From contig JADJVG010000008.1 of assembly GCA_016716675.1 (NCBI GenBank), positions 135,513-199,512 on the forward strand: a DNA stretch of 64,000 nucleotides, written 5' to 3'. Below are positions 35,933 to 46,669 of the stretch, one piece after another (position 1 is the first letter of the stretch; each line of letters begins with the position of its first letter). The notes below the pieces were generated by a model. The model searched no databases. It was given only the letters and a program-made list of their open reading frames with translations, and was not told the origin of the DNA. Source of the stretch: Hyphomicrobium sp. (GTDB lineage: Bacteria > Pseudomonadota > Alphaproteobacteria > Rhizobiales > Hyphomicrobiaceae). The position numbers were made by a program, and so were the translations under genes.

Positions 35933-38900
35933 TCAGAACTTGACGCCAACCTTGGCGCCGCCGCTGTGTAGGGTGGTGTCGTCGCCGAATTGACCGTCGT
36001 ACTGCAGACGTACGGTAATGCCGTTCTGCGAGATGAGGTCGATGCCGGCGCCAACGTCGGCGACGGTCTTATCGACATTGCTGACGAAGGCGAATGCTGG
36101 CGTGCCGGCCGGTGCTTCAAGGAACGACGCCGTCGCCGCGAACGAATCCGTATCGCGGAACGTCGCGCCGCCTTTGACGAAGGCGCGGGTAACAAAACCA
36201 TCCTCGTAGCGGTGCCCGACTCCGAGTTCCAACGATGGCGATGCCGATAGCACCGTGTCGGAAGTCTCATCGACATGCAGCGCGATGCCGCCGGTGCCGT
36301 ACTCGGAATAACCGTCTTGCTGCAGATGCGTGATGGCCGCTTCGATCTGCGGCCTGAGATAGAACGCCCCCTGGCTCATCAGATACGACGCGGTGAAGCG
36401 TCCGCTAACGAAGCTCGAGTCGTTGCTTGACGTTGCCGACGCAGAAAATCCGTCAAACGCAACATTGCGCTCGTTGTCGTGCCAGCCGAAGCCGCCAGTG
36501 ACGCTGGCCGCCAACAACCACGGCCCCGGATTGTACTTCAGGATGCCGCCGAGATGCAGGCGGTCGCCCTGGGACGCGGCGTTCCTGTTGGTCGCAGAAT
36601 CGAGCGTCTCGTACCCGATGCCGCCACCGATGCGCCAGTCCGGCGCGACCATGAACTGGCCACCGGCCGAGACGAATGTTGCGTCTTCGTGGAACCTGTC
36701 GCGATTGGTGCCGCCGTCGTCCTCGTACCGCCGCTGATTGATGCGCGCCCACACGCACTGCCCTTCGCGGATGAATCGCACGCTCTCGCTTTCCTCGCCG
36801 ACGACGCGGCACGACAGCAATTGTTGAGCAAACGTCGTGTTGGAGGTGAGGGCGGTGGATAGTGTGCTACCGGTGCCGAGTGGGGCGAGCTGATTGAGAG
36901 CGTTGCCGAGTTCGCCCGACGTGGAAAGCTGCATCAGCGGCGGCATGAAGCCGAGCATGGTGCCGCCGCCAAAGATCGTGTTGAGGTTGGCGCCTATGGC
37001 GTTCTGGTTCGGCGTGAGATTGTTAACGTTGGTGCCCTGGAAGTTGATCGTCGCCTGCACGTTCATGGTGTTGGCGTCGGGAAACAGCGGGACGTATGTG
37101 AGCACCGCGGTGTTGGTGATCGAGATGCCGTTGTTGGTGATGCCGCCGTCCGCGGTCAAGACCGTGAAGGTCTTTTGTAGCCCGCCCGTTGTCGGAAGCC
37201 AGATAGGATCGACTACCAATTTGCCCGCGAGGCTAGCTGTGCCGGTCACGGCGAGCGTATCGGCTGTGCTGGTACCCCACGCCGCCCGCGTGCGAAGAAC
37301 ACCGCCGGACGTTTGCAGGTATTTGCCGGCGAGGTTGACCGTGCCGATTGCGCCTATGCCGCCATTGAGGCGCAGCGTACCGGCATTGTTCAATGTGCCG
37401 CTGCCGCCGAGATCGACGGAGCTGCCGGTGTTGAAGGCTCCGCCCGATTTGTTGTTGAAAGTGGTCGACGACGTACCGGTGAGATCAACGTTGCCGTTGA
37501 TCGTGCCGGTGTTGGTGACACCGACATTGGTGCCGCGCGCATAGAGCGCGTTGCCGGATAGGGCACCGATCGTACCTGCGTTGGTGATTGTCGCAGCCGC
37601 GGCCTGTTGGATGTAGACGCCGTAACCAATTCCCGTGCCGCCCGACACGCTGCCACCGCTGAGGACGTTGATCGCGACGTTGCCGCCCGCGCCATCTATT
37701 CCGCTCACAACGCTCAGGTCTCCGGAGCCGCCGGGGCTGCCGCTTCCTCCGTCGTTGCCGGGCGGATCGCCGCTGCCACCAAGTCCACCGGCTCCTCCGT
37801 CGCCTCCACTGCCAGCTATGCTGCCAGGCGGGCCACCGACGCCGCCAATGCTCGCCGCATAGATGCCGTGCGAGGCGCTACCTGTCGCCGAGACAGTGCC
37901 GCTGATATTCACAGTTACAACGCCGCCATTGCCCCCGTCGCCGCCAGCACCGCTGTTGGCGCCTTTGCCGCCTTTGCCGCCTTTACCGCCCTTGCCACCT
38001 TTGCCGCTGTCGTCTCCTCCGTCGCCTCCGATCCCCCCCGTTCCACCGTTCCCTCCAGCGCCTCCCGCTCCCCCCGCACCGCCTTGGCTGACGGCGTAGA
38101 CACCATGTGACCCGATACCAGCCGTCAGGACGGTTCCAGATTCGTTGACGGTGACCGCTGGGCCCTTACCACCAAGCCCCCATTACCACCGACGCCACCT
38201 GGGCCGCCGTTGGTACCGGTGTCGCCGGGTCGACCGGGAGCACCATCGAATCCGTCACCACCCGTGCCGCCTATTCCGCCTGTTCCTCCCGCACCACCTT
38301 CACCACCGATGCCCGTTGTCATGACGCCGTATGCGCCATTAACTGCCGTGGAGATCTGCCCGGCGACATTGACGGTCACGGCGCTGGTAGCACCCCCGCC
38401 GGTGCCGCCGCTGCCACCGGCACCGCCCGCACCGCCCGGATCAAGCGGAGTGCCATCGCCTCCCGTTCCACCCAAACCGCCGTCACCGCCGGTACCCGCC
38501 GTTAGTCTCCCAAATGGGCCGATGTCATTGGACGTTATGGACGACCCAGTGGGTAACGCGATGCTCAAAAAGCCATCGAGGCCGGAGCCACCGTTTCCGC
38601 CTGCACCGCCGGTGCCGCCTGACGTGGAGGAGGGTGTCCCAAGTTGTCCGAAGGCTCCCATGCTCAAAACCTGGACGTGCCCCTCAGAACCCGCTATCGC
38701 GCCTGTGCATGTGTAGAAGAAGGTGCCGGGTGCGGGTGAGGCGAGGCTGCATTCCCCTCCGTTCGCGACGCTCTGTGTTGGGGCGAACATTGCGGCGAGG
38801 ACGATCGTGCTCACGGATGTGCCAAGCTGATATCGGCGCTTGCGGAGCCCACCGTGGCCGCGCACCATCTCGCATTCAGCGTGACGCGCAGCATTACCTG

Positions 38901-38955
38901 CCATCGGCATTCTCAAGTCCCCAGAACGCTGGCGCTTCCCCTCCGACGCCACCAT
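35933..38955 (-). pseudogene. Glycine-rich autotransporter with a one-base frameshift
   Basis: Two frames make one protein of about 1000 residues. The first (38955 to 38125) has a signal sequence (STIVLAAMFAPTQSVA) and GGxGGxG repeats. It runs out of frame at a G-run read from 38181-38177. Adding one G restores GGLGGKGPAVTVNESG, SHGVYAVSQGGAGGAG and a KGGKGGKGGKGGKG tract that leads straight into the second frame (ISGTVSATGSASHGIYAASI). That frame carries further repeats and the C-terminal autotransporter barrel (about 280 residues) ending VGVKF. The likely start is 38910 or 38868. As read, no barrel is made from the first frame, so display is off unless slippage occurs. It resembles the autotransporter at 25060. 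Confidence 0.82.
37961..38004 (-). repeat. Tandem 9-bp repeats (Gly-Gly-Lys)
   Basis: About five near-identical 9-bp units reading GGC-GGC-AAA on the minus strand. They encode a Gly-Gly-Lys tract inside the autotransporter passenger. Changes in unit number would keep frame and only alter tract length. Confidence 0.7.
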
Positions 38956-39245
38956 TTACCGATCGCAGAGGTTCAATCCACGCGACTAGTCGTTCCGAGA
39001 CTCTCGTTTTTTGCTGAGTTAGGCAATAACGGGTCCTAACGAATCAGTGTGCGCATTTGGCCTTATCCAAAGCTGATTCGATGCGAACGTAGTTACGGTT
39101 GTGGCGTTTCCTGCCTTGCGGAAAGCGGACAATATATCGCCCGCGAGCGATCCTCGCGTATGGGCGTCAGCCAGCTCCCCTCGGATGACCCGTTGAAATC
39201 GCTACCGAAACACGGCGCACCTGAAGCGACGGTCGCGCGATCTCG

Positions 39246-39911
39246 TTACGCCGCCAGACGTTCGAGACCCGCCACATCGAGCACGCGCAAGCCTTCCGGC
39301 GTCGCCGAGATCAAACCTTGCGACGACAAACGAACCAGGGCTTGCGCCAGGGTGTCGATGCTCATGCCGAGCAACCCGGCGACGAAGCCAGACGTCATGT
39401 CATCGGTGATGAGCGGTTCGGCGGTGCTCGCGCTTTGCGATATGGCCAGCACGGCGGTCAGGTATCGCGCCACCTGCCGCTCGGGATCAAGTGTACGGGC
39501 AGCCATGGCACGGTCACGCACATAATCGAACTCGATGTCGCTGGCGCTCGCCACCTTCAATGCCAGGAGATCGTCGGCGGCGATCCGTTGATCGAGTTCG
39601 TCTTCATCGACGAGGCTGACGACGCTATCAACCATGGCTTGTGCCGTGCTGACGTGGTTGGCCAGTGCGCCCAAACCGAGATAATCGCCGGCAAAGGCCA
39701 ACGCGATGATGTCGTGGCTGCCGTCAACCGACAACACATAATGACAGATGGCGCCCTGTTCGACGCGGTAGACGCGGCGGGGCTCGCCAGCTTGAAATAG
39801 GCGTGTGCCCATCTCCACCGATTGCAACGTCTGCGGCCGAGCTGAGGACGGCGCTGAGACCGAAATGTCTGCGGGCAATCCGGCGCGGTAATTTTGGCGA
39901 ACCATCCCCAT
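39246..39911 (-). CDS. Crp/Fnr family transcriptional regulator
   Basis: A 221-residue regulator: a cyclic-nucleotide-binding-like beta-roll (LFQAGEPRRVYRVEQGAICH, FAGDYLGLGAL), a dimer helix, and a C-terminal HTH (GFVAGLLGMSIDTLAQALVR, with LSSQGLI). There is no cysteine cluster of the FNR [4Fe-4S] type at the N-terminus. ATG 39911 has AAGGAG nine bases upstream. It sits between two autotransporter genes on the same strand, so control of surface proteins is possible but unproven. Confidence 0.88.
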   Translation of the reverse strand: MGMVRQNYRAGLPADISVSAPSSARPQTLQSVEMGTRLFQAGEPRRVYRVEQGAICHYVLSVDGSHDIIALAFAGDYLGLGALANHVSTAQAMVDSVVSLVDEDELDQRIAADDLLALKVASASDIEFDYVRDRAMAARTLDPERQVARYLTAVLAISQSASTAEPLITDDMTSGFVAGLLGMSIDTLAQALVRLSSQGLISATPEGLRVLDVAGLERLAA

Positions 39912-40066
39912 TACGCAATACTCCTTGGCGGGCTCGGCATGTAAGAAACGTGTATGCCTCAATCAAGTCGCAATTGGTAATGGGATCAGTAGGTAACGCG
40001 GTTGTGTTCGATGAAAATATGAATAAAACGCCGCAGTATTCTAGCCCGTAGGCTCGCTCAGAAAAC

Positions 40067-40107
40067 ACCGGCCCGGATGACGCTTGGGTACCATCATCCG
40101 GGCCGGT
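40067..40107 (-). terminator. Strong intrinsic terminator of the giant autotransporter gene
   Basis: A perfect 14-bp stem, ACCGGCCCGGATGA / TCATCCGGGCCGGT, with a 13-nt loop, is followed on the minus strand by GTTTTCT. It lies 55 bp beyond the stop of the 40162-45900 gene. Confidence 0.75.
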
Positions 40108-40161
40108 GGCCGTAGCAATCGGAAGCACAACGATCGGCGGGCCGATCGCTGCATTGTGCGC

Positions 40162-43100
40162 TTAGTTCAGCGGAACGCGCAGCATCGCGCGGCCCGAGAT
40201 GGCGTGGTATTCGTCGCTGGTGCCGACGCCGTCGTAACTGCCGGAGAGATCGAGGGCGATGCCGCTCGGCAAGCCCATTTTCAGACCGAGTTCGACGCGC
40301 CCGCGGGCGCCTTCCGGACCGGCTGCACTGTCATCGATCGCACCCAGTCCCGCAGCCGTCGTATCTCCCGCGAAGTTCCAGATGAGTTCCATGCCGGCAC
40401 GCGGCTCGATGAACCCACCCTCGGCGTTGGTGAACGTGTAGCTGATTTCCGGACCAGCCTTCGCTTGGCCAAGAGTGCTGGTCACGCCGGGGATCAGCAC
40501 GCCGAAGGTGTCATGATAAGCGTCTGACGCATCCTCGATGTAAGAGATCGACGCCGACGGATTGAAGCTCCACGGACCAAATTTCCAGCGCCCTGAGAGG
40601 GTCGATGACGCAAGCCAGCGCTCACTGTCGAAGTCATCTTCGTAGGTGAGGAACGGCGAGATCGTGTTGCTCGACGTGCCCCAGGCCGCGCGTGACTGCC
40701 AGAACACATTCTCCGACAGGCGAACCGTGGCGTAAGGACCGGCCATCCAGCCGTGGCCGGAGACGTCGGTGCTCAAGCTGTTGGAACGCTGCTCCATGCT
40801 GTCGAACTGCACGAACATGCCGACCAGGAGACTACGGTTCAGCACGTAATCGGCGCCAACCGTGACGAAGCCGAAGTGTCCGTCGAGATCGCTCGATTGC
40901 AGCGCGCTATCGTCAAAGCGCACGTACTTGCCTTCGATCCAGATGTCGAACGGGTTGAACTGCGGTTGATTGGAGGAAGCAAAGCCCAACGACAAGCCGC
41001 CGGTTTTCCGCGCTTCTGCATCCGCCGCGAAGCGATAGAAGTCACGCAGGCTGGTTCCGAAGCCAAGGCTCATCGGACCATCGTTGGACGCCGACATGCG
41101 CATCGGCAGGGCGAGGCCGGAGGATGTCTCCATGTCATCGTCCGCCGTGCTGACCGCGATGCCATCGAATGGATTGGATGGGTTGTTGAATGCACCAACA
41201 CGCCCACCGCTGAAGCCGCGGCTACGTCCAGCAAAGGCAAACCGGGCCATGTCACCGGCACCCGGTCCGTCGCCCAGGCGCGATTCCGTGACGGCACCCA
41301 ACGCCGAGCGGCCTGCACCACCGGAAAATCCTGATACAAAATTTTCGCTGGTTTCCTCGCCGCCGGGGTTGCCGCCACTTGATTCAATGCTTGTTGCTTC
41401 TATGGCTGCATTTGAGATGGTGTCGGAGCGACCATCGCCACCGGCTTCCATCAGGCGATCAATCTGACGACCTCCGTCTGGACCGTTGCTCAGCATCTGG
41501 TTGTTGCGCGCCGACATGAACGAGCCGATGGCCTGCGTGGTCTTGGCTGTCTGATCTTCCGTCGCCGTGGTTATGGCCTCGGACGTGGCGGAGGCAAATG
41601 TGCCGCCGCCTGAATATCTGGCTGTCACCACATGCGCGCCGGCGCTGGTGAACGCAGCCGTACACCCTGCAACGCCGCCCGACAGCGGAACCGCTGCGCA
41701 CAGCGCGTTGCCGTCAGCGGTGAAGGTCACCGTTCCTGTCGGAACCAGCGCGATCCGCGAAGCAGCCGTGCGAACACTGCGCGTCGGTGGCGCTGCACTG
41801 CTCACTGTGGCCGTGTACGCAACGGGCTCGCCGATGTGGCTGGACGACTGCGAAGCGGTGATCGTGATCGTTACCGCCGATTGCAGAATGGCGAACGTCT
41901 GCGTGACATTCGCGGCAGCATTGTAGTTGGCATCACCGGCCTGCGATGCCGTGATCGAGCATGTGCCCGGCGCAACGACGGTCACCGTGTCTCCGTTCGT
42001 GCCGCCTGTCGTACACACGCCTGTCGTCGTCGAGGCGAACGTCACCGGATTGCCGGAAGCGCCGCCGGTTGCTCCGAGCGTGAAAGTGGCACCAAGTCTG
42101 AAGATCTGATCCGCGGGCTTGGCAAAGCTTATCGTCTGCGAGATTTTGCCGATGTTAAACGTTCGCGGCACGTCCGTTGCGGCCGCGTAGTTGGCATCGC
42201 CCGCCTGCGAGGCTGTGATCGAGCATGTGCCCGGCGCCACGAAGGTCACCGTTTCGCCATGGGTGCCGCCTGTCGTACACACGCCCGTCGTTGTCGAGGC
42301 GAACGTCACCGGATTGCCGGAAGCGCCGCCGGTCGCTGACATGGCGAGTGTGCCGCCTGTCGAATAGGTCTGGTCCGCAGGCTGTGTGAATGAGATCGTC
42401 TGCGTCGCTAGGCCGACGGTCACGTCAACCGTATCGGTTGCCTCCAGGAAATCGGCATCCGCCGCTTTCGTCGCTGTCACCGTGCAGGTGCCGACGCCCG
42501 TGCCGGTCAGAGTGGTACCCGCGATCGAGCAGAACGAACCACCAGCAGTGACAGTGAAGCTCACCGCGCCCGTGCCCGAGCCGCCACTCGTCGAGAGCGC
42601 CGACGTCGCGTTGTAGCCGATCGACGCTGGCGTGGCCGTGGCGATCAAGGTCGCTTGTGCACCCTGGCCCACGTTCACGGTGTAGGCTCCTGACCTCGTG
42701 AACGGCGCGCCTGTGCCGGTCGAGCCGGTATCGGTGGCTGTGATGGTGAAATTGAATGAGCCTGCCGCCGTTGGCGTTCCCGATACCGTACCGTTGCTCA
42801 AGGTCAATCCGGCCGGCAGTGCACCCGCGGTCACAGCGTAGGTGTACGGACCGGTACCGCCGCTGGCGGTGAAGCTCTGCGAGAATGCCGTGCCACTGGT
42901 GGCGGTGAACGTCGGGCCAGCGGGCGCGAGTGTCAACGTCGGTGCCGCAACCGTCAGCGAGAACGCCTGACCGACGGTGTAGGGGCCGTTGCCGGTGCTG
43001 CTGTCGGTTGCGGAGACGTTGAGAGTGAAGGAACCCGCCTGCGTCGGCGTGCCGGATATGGTGACGGTATTGGCCGTCGTGCCAGTGATCGACAGGCCGG

Positions 43101-45900
43101 CCGGCAGATTGGTGGCTTGATAGCCGTTCCAGGGCTGCGCGCCGCCGTTGAAGGTGAAGGTCTGGGTGTACGGCGCCGCGACGCTTGAGGCGAAGCCACC
43201 AGAGGGCGTGATCGTGATCACCGGATCGCTCACGGTAATCGAAACCGTCGCAGCCGCCGAAGTGCCGCTGTCGTTGGTCGCGGTATAAGTGAAACTATCC
43301 GGGCCGGCGTAACCGGTTGCCGGTTGGTAGGTGATCGTTGTGCCGCTGGCGGTTGCCGTGCCATGCGATGCCTGCGTGGCGACGGCAACCGAAGTCGCTG
43401 CGCCACCGGAAAGTGACAGAGGGACATTTGTGGCGGGAGCGTTGTAAGCCACCGTCAATGACGAATTGCCGGCTGTTGGCGGCGCCGCGATGACGGTGAT
43501 CGAATAAGCTTGTGTCCTTATGTAAGGCCCGGTGCCGGTACTGCTGTCGGTCGCTGTGATGGAGAAGTTGAACGTGCCTGCCGCGGCCGGTGTTCCGGTG
43601 ATGGCACCGGTACTTGTGTTCAGCGTCAGGCCACTCGGCAGAGCGCCGGCAGTCACGGCGTAGCTGTAGGGTGAAGTGCCGCCCGAAGCGGCCGTGATCG
43701 ACTCTGAGTAGGCCGAAGCTTCAGTCCCGCCCGCCAGCGTCTTGTTCGGTAGAACGATCGTCGGCTCCGACACGACCAAGGTATAGGCCCGGCTCCCAGC
43801 AAACGGACCCGGGAATGGACTGCTGTCGGTTGCGGTAACGGTGAAATTAAACGAGCCGCCCGCGGTCGGCGTACCGCTGAGCGCGCCGCTCTGGGCTAAT
43901 GTCAGACCTGCTGGCAAGGCTCCCGCAGTGATCGCGAAAGTGTAAGGGCTGACGCCGCCACTGGCGGTGATGGTCTGGCTGTAGGCCACAGCCACCGTCG
44001 TATTCGGCAACGTTGCCGGGTTGACGGTCACGGGGACGTCGTCATTGCTGATCGTGCCCAAACCCTGATTGTCAGAGATTGTGGCGTTGGTCGCGCCGCT
44101 GAGGTTTGCGAAGAAGGTCTCGTTCGCTTCTGGCACGACTTCGCCGACCGCTGGCACGGTTATGGTGTTCGTGGTCTGGCCGGGCGTGAACGTCAGCGTG
44201 CCCGACGTGGAGGTGTAATCGGCCGGCTGCGTCGCGGTGCCGTCGGCCGTCGCGTAATTCACAGAGACGCTCTGGCCGCTGGCGGCGCTGAGGGTCACAG
44301 TGAATACCGCGTTCGTTGTGCCGCTATTGCCTTCGACAACAGTAACGTCGTTGATCGATAGACTGGGCAACGGATCGTCATTTGCGACCGTCCCCACGCC
44401 CTGGCCGTCGACAACGACGGCATTGACCACATTAGTGACGTTGGCGAAGAAGGTCTCGGTGGGCTCGTTGAGCGTATCGCCGTTGACCAGCACGGTGAAG
44501 GTGTAGGTGCTGGAGCCGGCCGGGATGGTCTGGCCGGTGAGGCTGTTGGCGACGTAATCGACCCCCGCCGTGGCGGTGCCGTTGGCTGTCGTGATGTCGA
44601 AGGTGACGCCGCCGGGGCCAGCCGGAGCGGACAAACTCACGGTGAAGGTGAAATTGGTGATACCGGCGTTGCCTTCACTCGCGGTGACATCATTGATCGT
44701 CAAGTTCGGCAGGTCGTCGTTGAGGATGGTGCCGGTGGCGCTGTTGGGCACGCCGACTGTGTAGCCGGTGCCGGCAGCAAGAGTGAGGGTCACCGTTTCG
44801 TCACCCTCGATCGAGGCGTCGGCCGTCGGGTTGACGGTGATCGTGCCGGTGGTGGCGCCAGCCGCGATGACCAGCGGCGACGCGATCGTCGTGTGGTCGG
44901 TACCGTTGGTCGCGGTGCCGCCCACGGTGTAATTCACCGGCAGGGGAGAGAGTGGAGCTTGGTTGAGAGTGACCGTGTAGATGAGGTTTGTCGCGCCGTC
45001 TTCCGCGACGGATGCAGGCGAGACAGCGATGGTGGCAGTCGGCACGTCGTCATTGAGGATGGTGCCGGTGGCGCTGGTCGGAGACCCGACCGTGTAGCCG
45101 GTGCCGGCAGCAACCGTCAGTGTCACGGTTTCATCAGCTTCAACCGTGCCATCGACGCTCGGATTGATTGGGATAGTGGCGGTGGTGGCGCCAGCCGCGA
45201 TGGTTACCGTTGCAACGTTGCCCGTGTAATCGGTGCCGGAGGTCGAAGTGCCCGTGGTGGTGATGTTGACCACCGTCTCCGACGCCAGATTGATGCTGCG
45301 GGTTACCGTGTAGGTGAGGTTGGTTGCACCATCTTCGCTGACACTGGCCGGCGAAACCGCGATGGAGACGGATGGCGTTGCATCAAACCCGCCGCCAGAC
45401 ACGGAGAAAGACGACGCACTGTCACCGCTCAAGTTGAACGTTATTGCGGATGTCGAAACCGTTTGGCCGTTGTTGTCCGTATAGCTGTAGGTCGCGGTGC
45501 AAGTTCCCGTGAAGCACGCTGCAAAGCCTACGTCAGCAAAGCAATCTCCTGTGCACGATGGAGTATTGGTTGAAGAACTCGAATTTACGTAGTGAGTAAA
45601 ATCAATTTCCCCTGCAAATGGTTCAACCTTCAAACCGTTAGCGGGATTTGCGCCATTTAAGGTACAAGCTGGCGTAGCCGCATTGGCTGTAACCCAGATA
45701 TTCGAACCCATAGCCGGACAAGACACTGCTGCCGATGCCGCGTGCGGCAGCGCCGTCATCGAAACCACAAGAGCAGCAAAGAGATAAATCCAGCGCGCAA
45801 CAGCGCCGCCGCGAGCAAGCCTCGGCCGGTTGCCGTTGCCCCGGACTTTTAAAGACATCGCCGCCGAGAGGGTCGAGAGCCGCTGTGTTGTAAAAATCAT
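40162..45900 (-). CDS. Giant autotransporter with Calx-beta and Ig-like repeats
   Basis: About 1912 residues from ATG 45900 (the frame is open to 45966; 45858 is another option). Order: a signal peptide (YLFAALVVSMTALPHAASAA), a Cys-containing N-domain, then four Calx-beta repeats of about 110 residues, each ending in ILNDD, VANDD or ISNDD. Four putative-Ig (He_PIG) modules follow with the core GALPAGLTL and SFNFTITATDSS, plus a bacterial Ig-like insert. Then come two near-identical 88-residue repeats (GGASGNPVTFASTTTGVCTT) and a further Ig-like domain. The C-terminal autotransporter barrel is about 280 residues and ends LRVPLN. It is a surface adhesin by architecture; Calx-beta modules bind Ca2+. 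It is unbroken over 5.7 kb, in contrast to several neighbours. Confidence 0.9.
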   Translation of the reverse strand: MIFTTQRLSTLSAAMSLKVRGNGNRPRLARGGAVARWIYLFAALVVSMTALPHAASAAVSCPAMGSNIWVTANAATPACTLNGANPANGLKVEPFAGEIDFTHYVNSSSSTNTPSCTGDCFADVGFAACFTGTCTATYSYTDNNGQTVSTSAITFNLSGDSASSFSVSGGGFDATPSVSIAVSPASVSEDGATNLTYTVTRSINLASETVVNITTTGTSTSGTDYTGNVATVTIAAGATTATIPINPSVDGTVEADETVTLTVAAGTGYTVGSPTSATGTILNDDVPTATIAVSPASVAEDGATNLIYTVTLNQAPLSPLPVNYTVGGTATNGTDHTTIASPLVIAAGATTGTITVNPTADASIEGDETVTLTLAAGTGYTVGVPNSATGTILNDDLPNLTINDVTASEGNAGITNFTFTVSLSAPAGPGGVTFDITTANGTATAGVDYVANSLTGQTIPAGSSTYTFTVLVNGDTLNEPTETFFANVTNVVNAVVVDGQGVGTVANDDPLPSLSINDVTVVEGNSGTTNAVFTVTLSAASGQSVSVNYATADGTATQPADYTSTSGTLTFTPGQTTNTITVPAVGEVVPEANETFFANLSGATNATISDNQGLGTISNDDVPVTVNPATLPNTTVAVAYSQTITASGGVSPYTFAITAGALPAGLTLAQSGALSGTPTAGGSFNFTVTATDSSPFPGPFAGSRAYTLVVSEPTIVLPNKTLAGGTEASAYSESITAASGGTSPYSYAVTAGALPSGLTLNTSTGAITGTPAAAGTFNFSITATDSSTGTGPYIRTQAYSITVIAAPPTAGNSSLTVAYNAPATNVPLSLSGGAATSVAVATQASHGTATASGTTITYQPATGYAGPDSFTYTATNDSGTSAAATVSITVSDPVITITPSGGFASSVAAPYTQTFTFNGGAQPWNGYQATNLPAGLSITGTTANTVTISGTPTQAGSFTLNVSATDSSTGNGPYTVGQAFSLTVAAPTLTLAPAGPTFTATSGTAFSQSFTASGGTGPYTYAVTAGALPAGLTLSNGTVSGTPTAAGSFNFTITATDTGSTGTGAPFTRSGAYTVNVGQGAQATLIATATPASIGYNATSALSTSGGSGTGAVSFTVTAGGSFCSIAGTTLTGTGVGTCTVTATKAADADFLEATDTVDVTVGLATQTISFTQPADQTYSTGGTLAMSATGGASGNPVTFASTTTGVCTTGGTHGETVTFVAPGTCSITASQAGDANYAAATDVPRTFNIGKISQTISFAKPADQIFRLGATFTLGATGGASGNPVTFASTTTGVCTTGGTNGDTVTVVAPGTCSITASQAGDANYNAAANVTQTFAILQSAVTITITASQSSSHIGEPVAYTATVSSAAPPTRSVRTAASRIALVPTGTVTFTADGNALCAAVPLSGGVAGCTAAFTSAGAHVVTARYSGGGTFASATSEAITTATEDQTAKTTQAIGSFMSARNNQMLSNGPDGGRQIDRLMEAGGDGRSDTISNAAIEATSIESSGGNPGGEETSENFVSGFSGGAGRSALGAVTESRLGDGPGAGDMARFAFAGRSRGFSGGRVGAFNNPSNPFDGIAVSTADDDMETSSGLALPMRMSASNDGPMSLGFGTSLRDFYRFAADAEARKTGGLSLGFASSNQPQFNPFDIWIEGKYVRFDDSALQSSDLDGHFGFVTVGADYVLNRSLLVGMFVQFDSMEQRSNSLSTDVSGHGWMAGPYATVRLSENVFWQSRAAWGTSSNTISPFLTYEDDFDSERWLASSTLSGRWKFGPWSFNPSASISYIEDASDAYHDTFGVLIPGVTSTLGQAKAGPEISYTFTNAEGGFIEPRAGMELIWNFAGDTTAAGLGAIDDSAAGPEGARGRVELGLKMGLPSGIALDLSGSYDGVGTSDEYHAISGRAMLRVPLN

Positions 45901-46669
45901 TTTCCAGGTTCCCGCGTCGGCTGCTTTTCGCTTTTGCCGTGCCACCAAAAATTCAGGCGAACGCACTCAAAGTCTCGCGAACCCAAAGAATGAGCGTAGC
46001 CAATCGGCCACGCGTCACAACGGGCACGCGAACGCGGAAAAAACGCAGCACATGCGCAGGACTTCAATGTTGTGAGAGGGGTTCAATTCGACAGCGGGCG
46101 CCAAAAAAACAAGCGCGCGCAGTGAAAACGCGATAATGGCCCCCAACGCCCCTGTGGCAACCAATAGTATGCAATTATTGTGATTGCAACCTATGGTGTA
46201 TGAGCTGTATGCAATTTTAAAACAGTGGCTTAGGCCGTTATACCTAGTCGAATCTACCTATGTGTCATTATTACACCACTTTGCTCCAGTCGAGGCCATG
46301 ATCGGTTCTGTGGCGCTGATGGCGATGAGAGGTTTTCAACAAGTGCGTGCCCGCGGCGCCTGTTCGCTGCGTCTTCAGTTTGGCTGAGGGGTGGCGTGCG
46401 CTCGAATCTTTGCGGCTGAAATGATTCGCGCGTACGCGCGCTTGCCGCCCGCACGTCCGCGGCTTGACGCCGTCACATGCTGAACAGTTCAATCGAAGCT
46501 CTTCCAAACACTGTTCACGCTGCGCCGCGCGGCATCCGATGATGACGGATGCTTCTGGTTCCATATCAAACGGCCCCAGTGGTGCTTTGCCGGGCAGCCC
46601 GGCAGCCTAATCATGTGAGCGTGGGTATTCCCCGGATTTCCATGATTCAGCGGTTGCTGGGAGGGAATG
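45901..46669 (+). other. Long divergent intergenic region upstream of hao
   Basis: About 770 bp between the giant autotransporter and hao with no convincing gene. An AT-rich section at about 46155-46280 carries the direct and inverted repeats listed separately. A GC-rich hairpin TGCCGGGC-A-GCCCGGCA at 46588-46604 lies in the likely hao leader. Confidence 0.5.
46167..46216 (+). promoter_or_regulatory. Candidate regulator-binding direct repeats upstream of hao
   Basis: GTATGCAATT occurs at 46167-46176 and again at 46207-46216, exactly 40 bp apart (about four helical turns). The first copy also forms an inverted repeat GCAAT-N7-ATTGC at 46171-46187. Direct repeats at whole-turn spacing are typical of MocR/GabR-type regulators, and a MocR gene lies in the facing operon. 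The site is about 450 bp from the hao start. Binding is inferred only. Confidence 0.35.

Noticed and set aside
37607..38716. Long proline-rich plus-strand frames
   Set aside because: They are the complement of Gly-rich codons in the autotransporter passenger (GGN read backwards gives CCN, Pro).
46588..46604. GC-rich hairpin TGCCGGGC-A-GCCCGGCA before hao as a terminator
   Set aside because: No T-tract and located only about 65 bp before the hao start; more likely a leader structure or chance.
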